From the NCBI RefSeq assembly GCF_003176915.1, contig NZ_CP029619.1, positions 930,001 to 994,000 of the forward strand: a stretch of DNA of 64,000 nt, read 5' to 3'. This document shows positions 37,735-45,956 of the stretch, piece after piece. Position 1 is the first letter of the stretch, and every line of letters starts with the position of its first letter. The notes beneath the pieces are model-generated. The model worked only from the letters and a program-made list of their open reading frames with translations, searched no databases and had not been told where the DNA came from. The DNA is from Candidatus Cardinium hertigii. GTDB lineage: Bacteria > Bacteroidota > Bacteroidia > Cytophagales > Amoebophilaceae. A program made the position numbers and the translations under genes.

Positions 37735-37986
37735 ATGCATTTATCTATTCTTACAGCTAGTCAGATAGTTTTTAATGGAACAGTTCAAAGTGTAGGTCTT
37801 CCGGGTACGGTAGCCCCTTTTCAAATTCTTGCTGGTCATGGGCCTATGGTAAGCAGCTTAATGAGGGGTAATATTACCTATGCAAAAGAGGGTAATCTCT
37901 ATTCCTTTTCCATACAGCATGGTTTTGTGTCCATTGCACGTGACCAAGTTAAGGTAGTTTGTGCACCGGTGGAATCCACTCATTGA
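37735..37986 (+). CDS. atpC: ATP synthase epsilon subunit (F1)
   Basis: This 83-residue protein matches the N-terminal beta-sandwich of F1 epsilon: HLSILTASQIVFNGTVQSVGLPGTVAPFQILAGHGPMVSSL, then GNITYAKEGNLYSFSIQHGFVSIARDQVKVV. Epsilon couples the rotor to the catalytic head and can inhibit ATP hydrolysis. The C-terminal inhibitory helices are absent, as in many Bacteroidota. In related genomes atpC normally follows atpD directly; here it stands alone behind a minisatellite, so either the operon is split or it is a relic. Confidence 0.85.
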   Translation: MHLSILTASQIVFNGTVQSVGLPGTVAPFQILAGHGPMVSSLMRGNITYAKEGNLYSFSIQHGFVSIARDQVKVVCAPVESTH

Positions 37987-38590
37987 GTTAAGCTATGCCA
38001 TTTCCTCATCTTATCATTATGTATAAAACTTTCCTTCTCCTGTAAAGACAGCCTGCTAGTGGTACTAAAAAAGTATTGCCCGATCGGCGCTATATGGCTA
38101 GATGTATGGGTTTTTATTACTCTGTGCGCAGAATCTTTGTTGTCGGTAACCATTTACTGTGCTATGGCCAGTATCCATTGCTGCTGATAAAAAGAACACT
38201 TCTTTCCTTCCTTCTCCTGTACGAATTATTTTCGTAAGGATTGCACGTTTACTTAAAAAAAGGCAGGTTCCTGCTATAGGTTGCCTATCCTTGAGGCGCG
38301 TAGTACGAAAAAATGTGTAAGAATTTGTTTTTATATCAATAATTGATTATAATCTAATTCAGGGGTGGAGGAGAATGTAGGGTAAGATAAGATAAGTTCT
38401 CTTGTTGATAATCAATTACAAGTATGTAATTAGGATCGGGCGGGTGAGGTATGTCTTCCATTCAGTAGGCAGGTTCTGTGCGTATTATAATTTTTGTCGT
38501 GGGCTCTTTTTTCTATGGGGGTTGTAATAGACTTTTTATTTTCAAGAAGTGAAAGAGATAAAAGTATTGTTAACCAAATTAATATAGAAA
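37987..38590. other. Spacer upstream of injection-system operon
   Basis: This 604-bp AT-rich stretch has stops in all frames. A short run of ATAAG repeats (near 38380) is visible. The promoter of the injection-system operon should lie in the last 150 bases. I see no clear -33/-7 pair. Confidence 0.4.
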
Positions 38591-39151
38591 ATGCTACACC
38601 ATTGTACAGCTGTTTTATTAGCTGAATTAAATCGCTACATTCAAGCTAAGCTATCCATAAAAGAGGCAGCTGTTGTAGGAGCCATTGTAAGCAATGCTGC
38701 AGGGGAGCATAAAGAAGCCAAACCCATTAGGATGCGGCTGGTAGATATTGTTCCTGTGGAATTGCGCAGCAGTCCGCATGAGTATGTTCCACAGGGGGAT
38801 AGTTTCATTGTTCGCAAGCAACCCAGCGCATTTAGTCTTTATTTTTTATTTTCTATTGCTTATAAAGAGGTCGACTTGTTAAAAAATTTAGAATTGCTTG
38901 CTTATGTGGCTGCTTTTTTTCAACATAAGCCTTATTTTGATGGCTGTAACACACCTATTTTACAGCAGATGGGGATAGAAAATTTTTCTGTTGAGCTGGT
39001 TCGGTTAACGTCTACAGAACGATCTATGCTCTGGAGTGGTTTACAGCTTCCTTATGCACCTTCCTTGCTCTATAAGGTTGGGTTAGTGTTTATAGAAGAT
39101 ACGACCATGGGCACACAGATAGTATCCTCGTTTGAAATACTTAAAAGGTAA
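38591..39151 (+). CDS. DUF4255 (Pvc16/Afp16-like) injection-system protein
   Basis: This 186-residue protein fits the DUF4255 / Pvc16 N-terminal family: an initial helix (CTAVLLAELNRYIQAKL), the strand VGAIVSNAAG, VDIVPVELRSSPHEYV, then LYFLFSIAYKEVDLLKNLELLAYVAAFFQHKPYF with the usual hydrophobic core, and LPYAPSLLYKVGLVFI near the end. Afp16 homologues cap or terminate the tube and sheath of Afp/PVC-type particles. It is the first gene of the operon, 6 bases before the next gene. The identification rests on pattern and context. Confidence 0.75.
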   Translation: MLHHCTAVLLAELNRYIQAKLSIKEAAVVGAIVSNAAGEHKEAKPIRMRLVDIVPVELRSSPHEYVPQGDSFIVRKQPSAFSLYFLFSIAYKEVDLLKNLELLAYVAAFFQHKPYFDGCNTPILQQMGIENFSVELVRLTSTERSMLWSGLQLPYAPSLLYKVGLVFIEDTTMGTQIVSSFEILKR

Positions 39152-39157
39152 GGGGAT

Positions 39158-40006
39158 ATGTCGTTTTTCATGAAAATATTTCAAATAGTCCTTACGAATA
39201 GCTACTATAAGTCCCATGATCTTGGCCATGATTTTTCCATTCAACCAACGGCCTCAACCATTTCCTGGATGGAAAAGCGGAACATTCGTTTATTGCGTTA
39301 TGGGAGTAGAATTGTACTCGTATGGCTTGCTCAGCATTATGATGATCCCTTGGAGCTTTTTAAAAAGAAGGTGGAGGGGTTAACCATTTCTTTTATCGTA
39401 ACTTTGCAAAACAGTCAGCTTTTGAATCTTTCCGAGTTAGAGATAGGGCATCCCACTGGAACAGTTTATTATTTACATAATCGGCATCCCCATAAGGATC
39501 ATCTGTTGCACAGCAAAACTTTTATAGGCCCTACAGATTTGCTTGAAGTACAAGCGTTAGCCCATGAAGCGCTTATCCAGCCAGGTAACGCGGTATGGGG
39601 TGTGATTGACATTGATTTTTCTTACTGGAGTGCTACGGTATCCAAACAGCAGGATCTGCCTATAACCTATCCCATTCAAGTTAAGAACCGTGCTACTTTC
39701 TGGAGGTATTATTTTGTAGATATGACGCAGCAGTTGACGGGAGAGCTGTCTATAGTAGCGAACGGAACTTCAGCTTCTTTTGCTGCTGTACAGCATGTCC
39801 CAGAACGTCTCCATACCTATTGGACAGAATCTAAGGCACCTATAGAACTATATGATCACTATGCGCATTCCTTTGCATTGTGCAAGCGTGATAAAAAAAA
39901 TGAAACGATTGTAGTAGCAAAATTACCCTATCCTACCCCCGGTACGCTTACAAGGGGGAGAACCAATAAGAAGAAACTCTATAGCGATATAGTTGTATAT
40001 GTTTAG
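39158..40006 (+). CDS. Injection-system operon protein, unknown (282 residues)
   Basis: I do not recognise this protein. It lies between the DUF4255 and sheath genes with tight spacing (6 and 42 bases), so it very likely belongs to the particle. It has no signal peptide or membrane segment. It looks beta-rich, with motifs IVLVWLAQHYDDPLELFKKKVEG and WGVIDIDFSYWSATV. The C-terminus is basic (TRGRTNKKKLYSD). A structural or capping role is a guess from position. Confidence 0.6.
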   Translation: MSFFMKIFQIVLTNSYYKSHDLGHDFSIQPTASTISWMEKRNIRLLRYGSRIVLVWLAQHYDDPLELFKKKVEGLTISFIVTLQNSQLLNLSELEIGHPTGTVYYLHNRHPHKDHLLHSKTFIGPTDLLEVQALAHEALIQPGNAVWGVIDIDFSYWSATVSKQQDLPITYPIQVKNRATFWRYYFVDMTQQLTGELSIVANGTSASFAAVQHVPERLHTYWTESKAPIELYDHYAHSFALCKRDKKNETIVVAKLPYPTPGTLTRGRTNKKKLYSDIVVYV

Positions 40007-40048
40007 TTTTAATTCATTTATATATCAGTAATTTAAAAATAAAATAAG

Positions 40049-41536
40049 ATGGCGGAAAATTTAAAAACTCCCGGCGTGTACATCGTCGAGAAGGATACGG
40101 GTGCCAACGCTGTGGTTCAAGTATCAACTGCAGTTCCTGCTTTTATAGGTTTCACAGAAAGAGCTGAAATTAATGGCAGGTCTTTTCATATGAAACCGGT
40201 TCAGATTTCTTCGCTTTCGGAATATGAATTATTTTTTGGGGGGCCAATCGTTCCAATATATACGGTTAAAGAGGTAAGTGATGGTGAGAAAGATTTAGTA
40301 ATGAACGGTAAATCCTATGTATTAGAGCAGAGCCCTCATTCTACTTTCTATCTTTACAATAGTTTAAAGCTTTTCTTTGACAATGGGGGAGCGGATTGTT
40401 TTATTGTATCCATTGGTCAATATGGTTCGGAGACGAATCCGGTAGATATTAGTGCAGAAGTGTTTAAACAAGGGATAGATGCATTAGCTGGAGAGGAAGT
40501 CCCCACTATGTTACTGATGCCAGATTCCTTATTATTAGAAGAGGAAGATGCTTCCTACTATTCCGTTCAGACTTATGCTCTAGCACATTGTGGCAAATAT
40601 CTTAATAAGGTGGCGTTATTTGATATATGGGGTGGCAACCATGAGTGGTCTATTGAAGATAAAAATAAATATGTAAATAGATTTCGTGAATATATTGGGC
40701 TAGATAATTTAAGCTATGGGGCTGCTTATTATCCATGGTTGAGGACCAATATTATTCCATTGAACAGCATTGATTATCGAAATTTTGATCTTGCATCGCT
40801 CAAAAATGTTTTACAGGGGGAGCAGCAAACCATGCTTGCTAATTTAGTAAATGCCACTACGGATAAAGAAAAACTATATTGGGATGCTGGTTTAAAAAAT
40901 ACAAGTAAGGAATATAAGTTACTGCGTAAGACGATTGCGGATCGTTTAAACATACTTCCATCAGCTCCAGCCATGGCAGGCCTGTATACCCGAACAGATA
41001 AGGCCAGAGGTGTATGGATTGCCCCTGCTAATCAGAACTTAAATTCTGTACTTGCGCCAGTGGTTAAAATTACACATGAAGAGCAGGAAGCACTTAATGT
41101 AGATGGGATTAGTGGTAAATCTATTAATGCCATTCGTACGTTTAAGGGAGCGGGTGCTGCTGTAGTTTGGGGAGCGCGGACATTAGCTGGGAACAGCCCA
41201 GAGTGGCGCTATATCAATGTAAGGCGGTTGTTTATCCTGATTGAGCAATCCATTAAGAATGCTGCTTTTTCGGTTGTATTTAGACCCAATGTTCCGGTTA
41301 CTTGGGCAGTTGTGCAGGGTATGATATCTAATTTTTTAACCAATCTTTGGAGGCAGGGGGCTTTGGTAGGTACAAGTCCTGGTGAAGCCTTTACCGTACT
41401 TTGCGGGTTGGGAGAAACCATGACGCAGGATGATGTTAATGAAGGTATTATGCGTATTTCAGTTAAAGTAGCAGCGCCTAGACCCGCTGAATTTATTGTG
41501 ATTACCTTTGAGCAAAAAATGGGTGCGGATGGGTAA
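40049..41536 (+). CDS. Contractile injection system sheath protein
   Basis: This is a tail-sheath family protein of 495 residues. The N-terminus (LKTPGVYIVEKDTGANAVVQVSTAVPAFIGFTERAE) is the classic 'P-G-V-Y-ϕ-E ... A-V-x-A-F-ϕ-G-x-T' start of phage-like sheaths. A central variable domain follows. The C-terminal core AGLYTRTDKARGVWIAPANQNLN and WGARTLAGNSPEWRYINVRRLFILIEQSIK is highly characteristic. Sheath subunits polymerise round the tube and contract to drive it through a membrane. Only one sheath gene is present here, whereas Afp has three. It is followed by a strong GC hairpin. Confidence 0.95.
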   Translation: MAENLKTPGVYIVEKDTGANAVVQVSTAVPAFIGFTERAEINGRSFHMKPVQISSLSEYELFFGGPIVPIYTVKEVSDGEKDLVMNGKSYVLEQSPHSTFYLYNSLKLFFDNGGADCFIVSIGQYGSETNPVDISAEVFKQGIDALAGEEVPTMLLMPDSLLLEEEDASYYSVQTYALAHCGKYLNKVALFDIWGGNHEWSIEDKNKYVNRFREYIGLDNLSYGAAYYPWLRTNIIPLNSIDYRNFDLASLKNVLQGEQQTMLANLVNATTDKEKLYWDAGLKNTSKEYKLLRKTIADRLNILPSAPAMAGLYTRTDKARGVWIAPANQNLNSVLAPVVKITHEEQEALNVDGISGKSINAIRTFKGAGAAVVWGARTLAGNSPEWRYINVRRLFILIEQSIKNAAFSVVFRPNVPVTWAVVQGMISNFLTNLWRQGALVGTSPGEAFTVLCGLGETMTQDDVNEGIMRISVKVAAPRPAEFIVITFEQKMGADG

Positions 41537-41567
41537 GGCATTCCTTCCTAAACAGCTCATGTTACAA

Positions 41568-41588
41568 GGGGGGGGGTACGCCCCCCTC
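41568..41588 (+). promoter_or_regulatory. G9/C6 hairpin between sheath gene and next gene
   Basis: Nine Gs, TACG and six Cs can form a very stable all-GC stem 30 bases after the sheath stop. There is no T-run, so a classical terminator is unlikely. It could protect the sheath mRNA end or lower expression of downstream genes. The mononucleotide G run could also vary in length. Confidence 0.45.
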
Positions 41589-41628
41589 ATTTGAGTTATA
41601 ATCTTTCTAAAAAATTTAAGCAACCATT

Positions 41629-42093
41629 ATGGCGGAAAACTTATTAGTACCTGCTATTGTTCATTTTAATTTGGGCTCTAAGGCAGTAAATATAACAGAT
41701 TATCAGGTAGCTATTACCATAAAAAATGGGTGCCACTATGTGGAATCATTGAACGCAAAGGGTATTTCTGTTTATGATATACGTAAGGGGGGAGAACTTA
41801 TACAATCAGGTGATATTAAGGTGTCTGTACTTAAGACGCCTGACAAAAAGTTTGATGATGATATAGAAAAATTGGAAAAGGCTTTAAAGGAAACAGGAGA
41901 GAATGATCCTAAAAAATATACAGAAAGTATGCTCTTTACATTTGCTACCAATGATGATAAGCCTTTTACACATATACAATTTGATGGTTATGTTAGTGAA
42001 ATAAGCAGCACAGTAAATGAAGAAACTGCTTTCCAAGAAGTAACAGCTGAGATTGAGATCTATGATCCAATAAGTTTTACTATAAAGAAATAA
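41629..42093 (+). CDS. Small beta-rich injection-system protein (154 residues)
   Basis: This protein is of tube-subunit size but has no motif I can assign. It starts AENLLVPAIVHFNLG. The middle (DKKFDDDIEKLEKALKETGENDPKK) is a charged helical insert. The end (FDGYVSEISSTVNEETAFQEVTAEIEIYDP, split by strands) alternates in a beta pattern like tube proteins. It begins with the same MAENL as the sheath protein. It may be a divergent tube or baseplate-adaptor component. Confidence 0.6.
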   Translation: MAENLLVPAIVHFNLGSKAVNITDYQVAITIKNGCHYVESLNAKGISVYDIRKGGELIQSGDIKVSVLKTPDKKFDDDIEKLEKALKETGENDPKKYTESMLFTFATNDDKPFTHIQFDGYVSEISSTVNEETAFQEVTAEIEIYDPISFTIKK

Positions 42094-42165
42094 TTTTTGA
42101 TGTGGAACGATGACATTTATTTATTTAGTTAGTTATTAGATCCTCTTACTTAGAATCTTAAGCAT

Positions 42166-42621
42166 ATGATACGGAGAACAACAATTGATTATTCTATTTT
42201 TACAAAAGCAGGTTTTGACAATAAAACTGCCAGGTTACTGGATGCGCCTTGGCCCAATAGTAAAAAATCTACTAGAGCGATGGTATATAATACAGCCTCG
42301 AAAGCACCTGTTTTTCAGAATCAGCACCTTGTTCAAGGAATTGTAAGCTTTACAGTGGATTTTTTTCCGCTTATGACAGGAAAGGATTTATTGGTAAAAG
42401 CTTATGAACTGGTTCAAGAGGTACATACAGATACATATAAAGCAGAACCATTTACCTTTTGTTCGCATAAAAAAGATGGCTCCATAGATAAAAAAATAAC
42501 CATCAATGATGTTATCGTGCAGCAGGTAGAATTGTTTTTAAATCGTAAGTACGAAGCACAAGGTGAGATGGGGCCTATTCGTATTCGTTTTACGCTACAG
42601 GGTATAGATCCAAGTTCTTAA
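42166..42621 (+). CDS. Small injection-system protein (151 residues)
   Basis: This is an unknown protein inside the operon. It has no signal peptide. Features are APWPNSKKSTRAMVYNTASKAPVFQ and a beta-rich second half with KKITINDVIVQQVELFLNRKY and GPIRIRFTLQGIDPSS. Size and strand pattern suit a tube-initiator or tube-like subunit, but this is inference from position between the sheath and tube genes. Confidence 0.55.
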   Translation: MIRRTTIDYSIFTKAGFDNKTARLLDAPWPNSKKSTRAMVYNTASKAPVFQNQHLVQGIVSFTVDFFPLMTGKDLLVKAYELVQEVHTDTYKAEPFTFCSHKKDGSIDKKITINDVIVQQVELFLNRKYEAQGEMGPIRIRFTLQGIDPSS

Positions 42622-42658
42622 AATAATTTTGTAGTTAAGGGTAAGTGGTTGTAAAGGT

Positions 42659-43108
42659 ATGGCTAATGTTAATTTGATTTATACCTGTTCTTTTCAGGTA
42701 GAAGTATTAGGTATAACGGATGGGAGTTCTCCTGAATATTTTTACAGTGTGGAAGGGTTGAATCATTTTTTAAGGGTAGAGCCTTATCTGCCGGGGGGAA
42801 CTAATAGGCCTTACTACAGATCTGAGGCATGTGAAACCACTGATTTAGTTTTAATCAGGCCGTTAGTAGAAGGTAAAACTAAAATTACGGTTTGGTGTGA
42901 AGAGGCCCTTGATAGGGGCAACTTTAAACTAACACAAGCACATATTCTCGTATTGAGTAGGGAGGCTAAAATCTTAGCCCAATGGACCATAGAGGATATC
43001 TACCCGAAAGGAATAGGTATTACGCCTTTTCATTCAAATAATCAGGTAAATAATTGTGTTGCAGAAACCATTACCATAGGTTATTCCAGGCTAGCACGTA
43101 CCAAATAA
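42659..43108 (+). CDS. Injection-system inner tube protein (gp19-like)
   Basis: This 149-residue protein has the layout of the phage-tail tube family (T4 gp19-like). The strands FQVEVLGITD and FYSVEGLNHFLRVEPYLPGGTN come first. Then DLVLIRPLVEGKTKITVWCEEALDRGNFK corresponds to the 'LxLxR ... W' region. Next come HILVLSREAKILAQWTIEDIYPKGI and a final beta strand. Hexamers of such proteins stack into the inner tube that is driven out on contraction. Confidence 0.75.
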   Translation: MANVNLIYTCSFQVEVLGITDGSSPEYFYSVEGLNHFLRVEPYLPGGTNRPYYRSEACETTDLVLIRPLVEGKTKITVWCEEALDRGNFKLTQAHILVLSREAKILAQWTIEDIYPKGIGITPFHSNNQVNNCVAETITIGYSRLARTK

Positions 43109-43151
43109 CAACTTCCCTAGTATGGATCCTTATTGTTAATAAATATAGATT

Positions 43152-43316
43152 ATGCCTATTAAGATTAATGAGCTGGTAATTCGGGTTAAGGTTTGTGAAA
43201 CAAATAAGCAGGAGGAGTCAGCTGTGCACAGGTCGGGACATTTAGTTTCGGAGCAGCAAAAATTAGATCTGATACAAGACTGCTTATATCTGTTAGAAGA
43301 GCGTGAAGTACGGTAG
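43152..43316 (+). CDS. DUF5908-like small injection-system protein
   Basis: A 54-codon frame, too short for most gene finders, begins MPIKINELVIRVKVCE and ends DCLYLLEEREVR. The start 'MPIxIxELVIxxxV' is the hallmark of the small DUF5908 proteins found between tube and Afp7-like genes in Bacteroidota injection clusters. Its place in the operon is exactly as expected. The role is unknown, possibly a baseplate or assembly factor. Confidence 0.75.
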   Translation: MPIKINELVIRVKVCETNKQEESAVHRSGHLVSEQQKLDLIQDCLYLLEEREVR

Positions 43317-43395
43317 AGTGGGCGGATTAATTTTCGTTTGTTCCGTTTAGCTGATTATTGGTGGCACCTATTTAATTTAATGCCGGGTTTACACT

Positions 43396-44583
43396 ATGAG
43401 TAAGGTTAGTAAGTTAGCCATTAAGGCGTGTAGAGATAATAAGTTTTCCTCTTTTACAGGGGAGTTTAATACTTCTATTAATCCAGAGCATTTAATTATT
43501 AAGAGTGGCATAGCGTATCATATTCCTCAGGGGATGTCTGGTACCCATTTGATGTATTACCGTGATTCACCTCCTAAGCTGCTTTCTTTTAGTCTTTTAT
43601 TTGATAATACGGGGATCATTCCTGGCAGTAATGATCTCTCTGTTATGGAGCAAGTAAAGCAGCTACAGGATATCGTATACAATGTGCCTACGAAGGGAGG
43701 AAATGGTCCGAATTATATTCGGATAATCTGGGGGGAGGTTGACTTTAAGGGAAGGCTTGTGGAGTTGGATATCAGCTATACGCGCTTTCAAGTGGATGGT
43801 ATGTTGCTAAGAGCTGAAGCACATATAGCGGTATTAGAAGAAATCGTACCTTCAGGAAGTGGGAAAACAGCTGTTGGCGTAGATAGTACTTATGTACCGC
43901 TGCAAGGTAAAATGGTTCAAGCGCCTGCTGGAATAGCGCATTCAGCTAAGTCTAATGAGGCTGTTTTTGCGTCAACGCCTGATGGCATGGATGGTGCTTA
44001 TAGTGGTGCGCCAGTAGGTGCTTATGATGGTGGACCTGATACCCCTTACCAAGCGGGAAGTAGTTCAGTGGTAGGTTCCGGTATGGGCGCAGGGGATGGA
44101 TCAACGGCGTCTATAGGAAAAAATGCAGCTGGTGAAGCAGGCATAGGTGGGGGAGATATGAGTGGAAAGGGCAATAAAGCTATAGGTGGGGGAGATATGA
44201 GTGGAAAGGGCAATAAAGCTATAGGTGGAGGAGATATGAGTGGGAAGGGCAATAAAGCTAGTGGTGTAAAATTAGACAGTGACCGCAGCAAAATGATACA
44301 CAGCTCTAACAAAATTGGGATTGGTGGTAGTTCTGGGAAATTAGATAGCTTGCGAAAATTAAAAACGGTTGGAGCGGCTGGCCTTGCAGCTGCAGGGGGC
44401 GTTGGAGCAGTTGCCCTTGCTGGTAAGCTTGCCTTGAGTAAAATAAAGGATCAGCTTAGTTGGTGGCAAAGATTGAAAATGCTTGCTAAAAAAGTGGTCC
44501 CTAAAGCATATGATGCGGGTAAAAAAGTAGCCAGCAAAGCATATGATGCGGGCAAAAAAGTAACCAGTAAAGTAGCAAAATAG
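43396..44583 (+). CDS. Afp7-like CIS tube/baseplate protein with atypical C-terminus
   Basis: The first about 155 residues match the CIS tube (Afp7/Pvc7 N-terminal) domain: KLAIKACRDNKFSSFTGEFNTSINPEHL, then LLSFSLLFDNTGIIPG and YIRIIWGEVDFKGRLVELDISYTRFQVDG. This domain links the tube to the spike. Family members usually end in a LysM domain. Here a Gly/Ser-rich linker with three 13-residue repeats (GGGDMSGKGNKA) leads to a hydrophobic Ala/Gly segment (about 320-345, AAGLAAAGGVGAVALAG). After that comes a basic tail with repeated AYDAGKKV(A/T)SK words. The family-B nuclease array begins 28 bases after the stop. Confidence 0.82.
   Translation: MSKVSKLAIKACRDNKFSSFTGEFNTSINPEHLIIKSGIAYHIPQGMSGTHLMYYRDSPPKLLSFSLLFDNTGIIPGSNDLSVMEQVKQLQDIVYNVPTKGGNGPNYIRIIWGEVDFKGRLVELDISYTRFQVDGMLLRAEAHIAVLEEIVPSGSGKTAVGVDSTYVPLQGKMVQAPAGIAHSAKSNEAVFASTPDGMDGAYSGAPVGAYDGGPDTPYQAGSSSVVGSGMGAGDGSTASIGKNAAGEAGIGGGDMSGKGNKAIGGGDMSGKGNKAIGGGDMSGKGNKASGVKLDSDRSKMIHSSNKIGIGGSSGKLDSLRKLKTVGAAGLAAAGGVGAVALAGKLALSKIKDQLSWWQRLKMLAKKVVPKAYDAGKKVASKAYDAGKKVTSKVAK
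44145..44262 (+). repeat. 39-bp in-frame tandem repeat in the Afp7-like gene
   Basis: Three nearly identical units encode IGGGDMSGKGNKA. They form a flexible Gly-rich linker between the tube domain and the hydrophobic C-terminal part. Nearly identical bases suggest recent slippage. Confidence 0.9.
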
Positions 44584-44829
44584 GAAACAAAACAACCTGC
44601 TAAGCAACATTGTAAGAAAATATTATTTTTTATCCTATTGTATTGTATATACGCTTTGTAAAGCTAATTTTTAGGCTATCATGCCATCAAGTGAAATAGC
44701 TAGAAACAATGCCATGTTTTATCTGTCAAGGACGTAGCGTAACGGAGCGCTTCTGACTCATTTTTTCAAAAGCTATGTATCTTGCAGTGTGCATTGCGCT
44801 TATATTAGGACTAAAAAATAGGATAAGGT

Positions 44830-45696
44830 ATGGAAAAAATTACCCCAAAGGTTGACTTGGCCTTCAAAAAAATATTTGGCGTAGAAGAAAATAAGGACCT
44901 GCTGATTTCCTTAATAAATGCTACTGTTTCTCCAGAAGATCAAGTGGTAGATGTTACGCTATTAAACCCTTATAATCCAAAAGATTTTAGAGGTGCAAAG
45001 CTATCCATACTAGATATAAAAGCAGTAGGAGAAACGGGGAAAAGGTTTAATATAGAGATTCAAATCACAGATGAAGCAGATTATGATAAGCGAGCCTTAT
45101 ACTATTGGGCCAAGTTGTATACAGATCAATTAAAAGTTTCAGAGGATTATTCCACTTTAAACAAAGCCATAGGAATTCATATTCTAAATTTTATTTCTAT
45201 AACAGACAGTAGTAAGTATCATAATGTATTCCATATCACAGAAAAAGAGAGTGGTTTACCCTACTTTAGGGATTTAGAGTTGCATACTATAGAGCTGATT
45301 AAGTTCAGTAAAGATCCCAAGGAAGATTTAGATAGTTTATTAAAGAAGGTAAAAAATTCGTTAGATATTTGGACTGCTTTTTTGACCCGCCATGAGTTAC
45401 TTAACAAAGACAACTTACCTCAACCGTTAGCGAATAACAGCCTAAAAAAGGCGTTGCATGTTTTAGATACGATGAACTTTACGGATGAGGAAAGAATGGC
45501 CTATGAAGACCACTTAAAATGGCTTAGAATAGAGGCTAATACACTAGAAAAAGCTAGAAGGGAAGGCATGCAAATAGGCAAGCTAGCAATAGCTAAGGCT
45601 ATGCTTCTCAAAGGTTACCCTATGGAAGATATTGTTCTGCTTACTGGCTTTCCTTCTTCTCATATCCAGGATCTTATAAAGGAAAAAGATTTCTAA
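44830..45696 (+). CDS. Rpn-family PD-(D/E)XK nuclease, family B copy 1
   Basis: This 288-residue Rpn/PDDEXK_2-type protein begins with the family's ITPKVDLAFKKIFGVEENKDLLISLINA. The nuclease core is LSILDIKAVGETGKRFNIEIQI, with Asp62, Glu76 and Gln78 forming the D-x(n)-E-x-Q site, then RALYYWAKLYTDQL. This is the 'putative transposase' group now seen as recombination-linked DNA nucleases. This copy lacks the GMRIGEEQ repeats, going straight from REGMQIG to the conserved C-terminal tail KLAIAKAMLLKGYPMED. The tail closely matches that of family A. Confidence 0.88.
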   Translation: MEKITPKVDLAFKKIFGVEENKDLLISLINATVSPEDQVVDVTLLNPYNPKDFRGAKLSILDIKAVGETGKRFNIEIQITDEADYDKRALYYWAKLYTDQLKVSEDYSTLNKAIGIHILNFISITDSSKYHNVFHITEKESGLPYFRDLELHTIELIKFSKDPKEDLDSLLKKVKNSLDIWTAFLTRHELLNKDNLPQPLANNSLKKALHVLDTMNFTDEERMAYEDHLKWLRIEANTLEKARREGMQIGKLAIAKAMLLKGYPMEDIVLLTGFPSSHIQDLIKEKDF

Positions 45697-45956
45697 TTAG
45701 GAATGGCTATCATTGTTCCCCCTTATTTATCATAAAGCTAACCTACCCAGCAGGGTCGTAAGAAAATACTTTTTTATTCTATACGCTTTATAAAGCTAAT
45801 TTTTAGGCTATCATGCCATCAGGTGAAGTGCTAAAAAATCATGTTTTATCTGTCAAGGACGTAGCGTAACGCAGCGGTTTTGACTCATTTTTTCAAAAGC
45901 TATGTATCTTGCAGTGTGCATTGCGCTTATATTAGGACTAAAAAATAGGATAAGGT

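Noticed and set aside
44046-44312. Minus-strand proline-rich frame in the Afp7-like gene
   Set aside because: Antisense shadow of the Gly-rich repeat linker.
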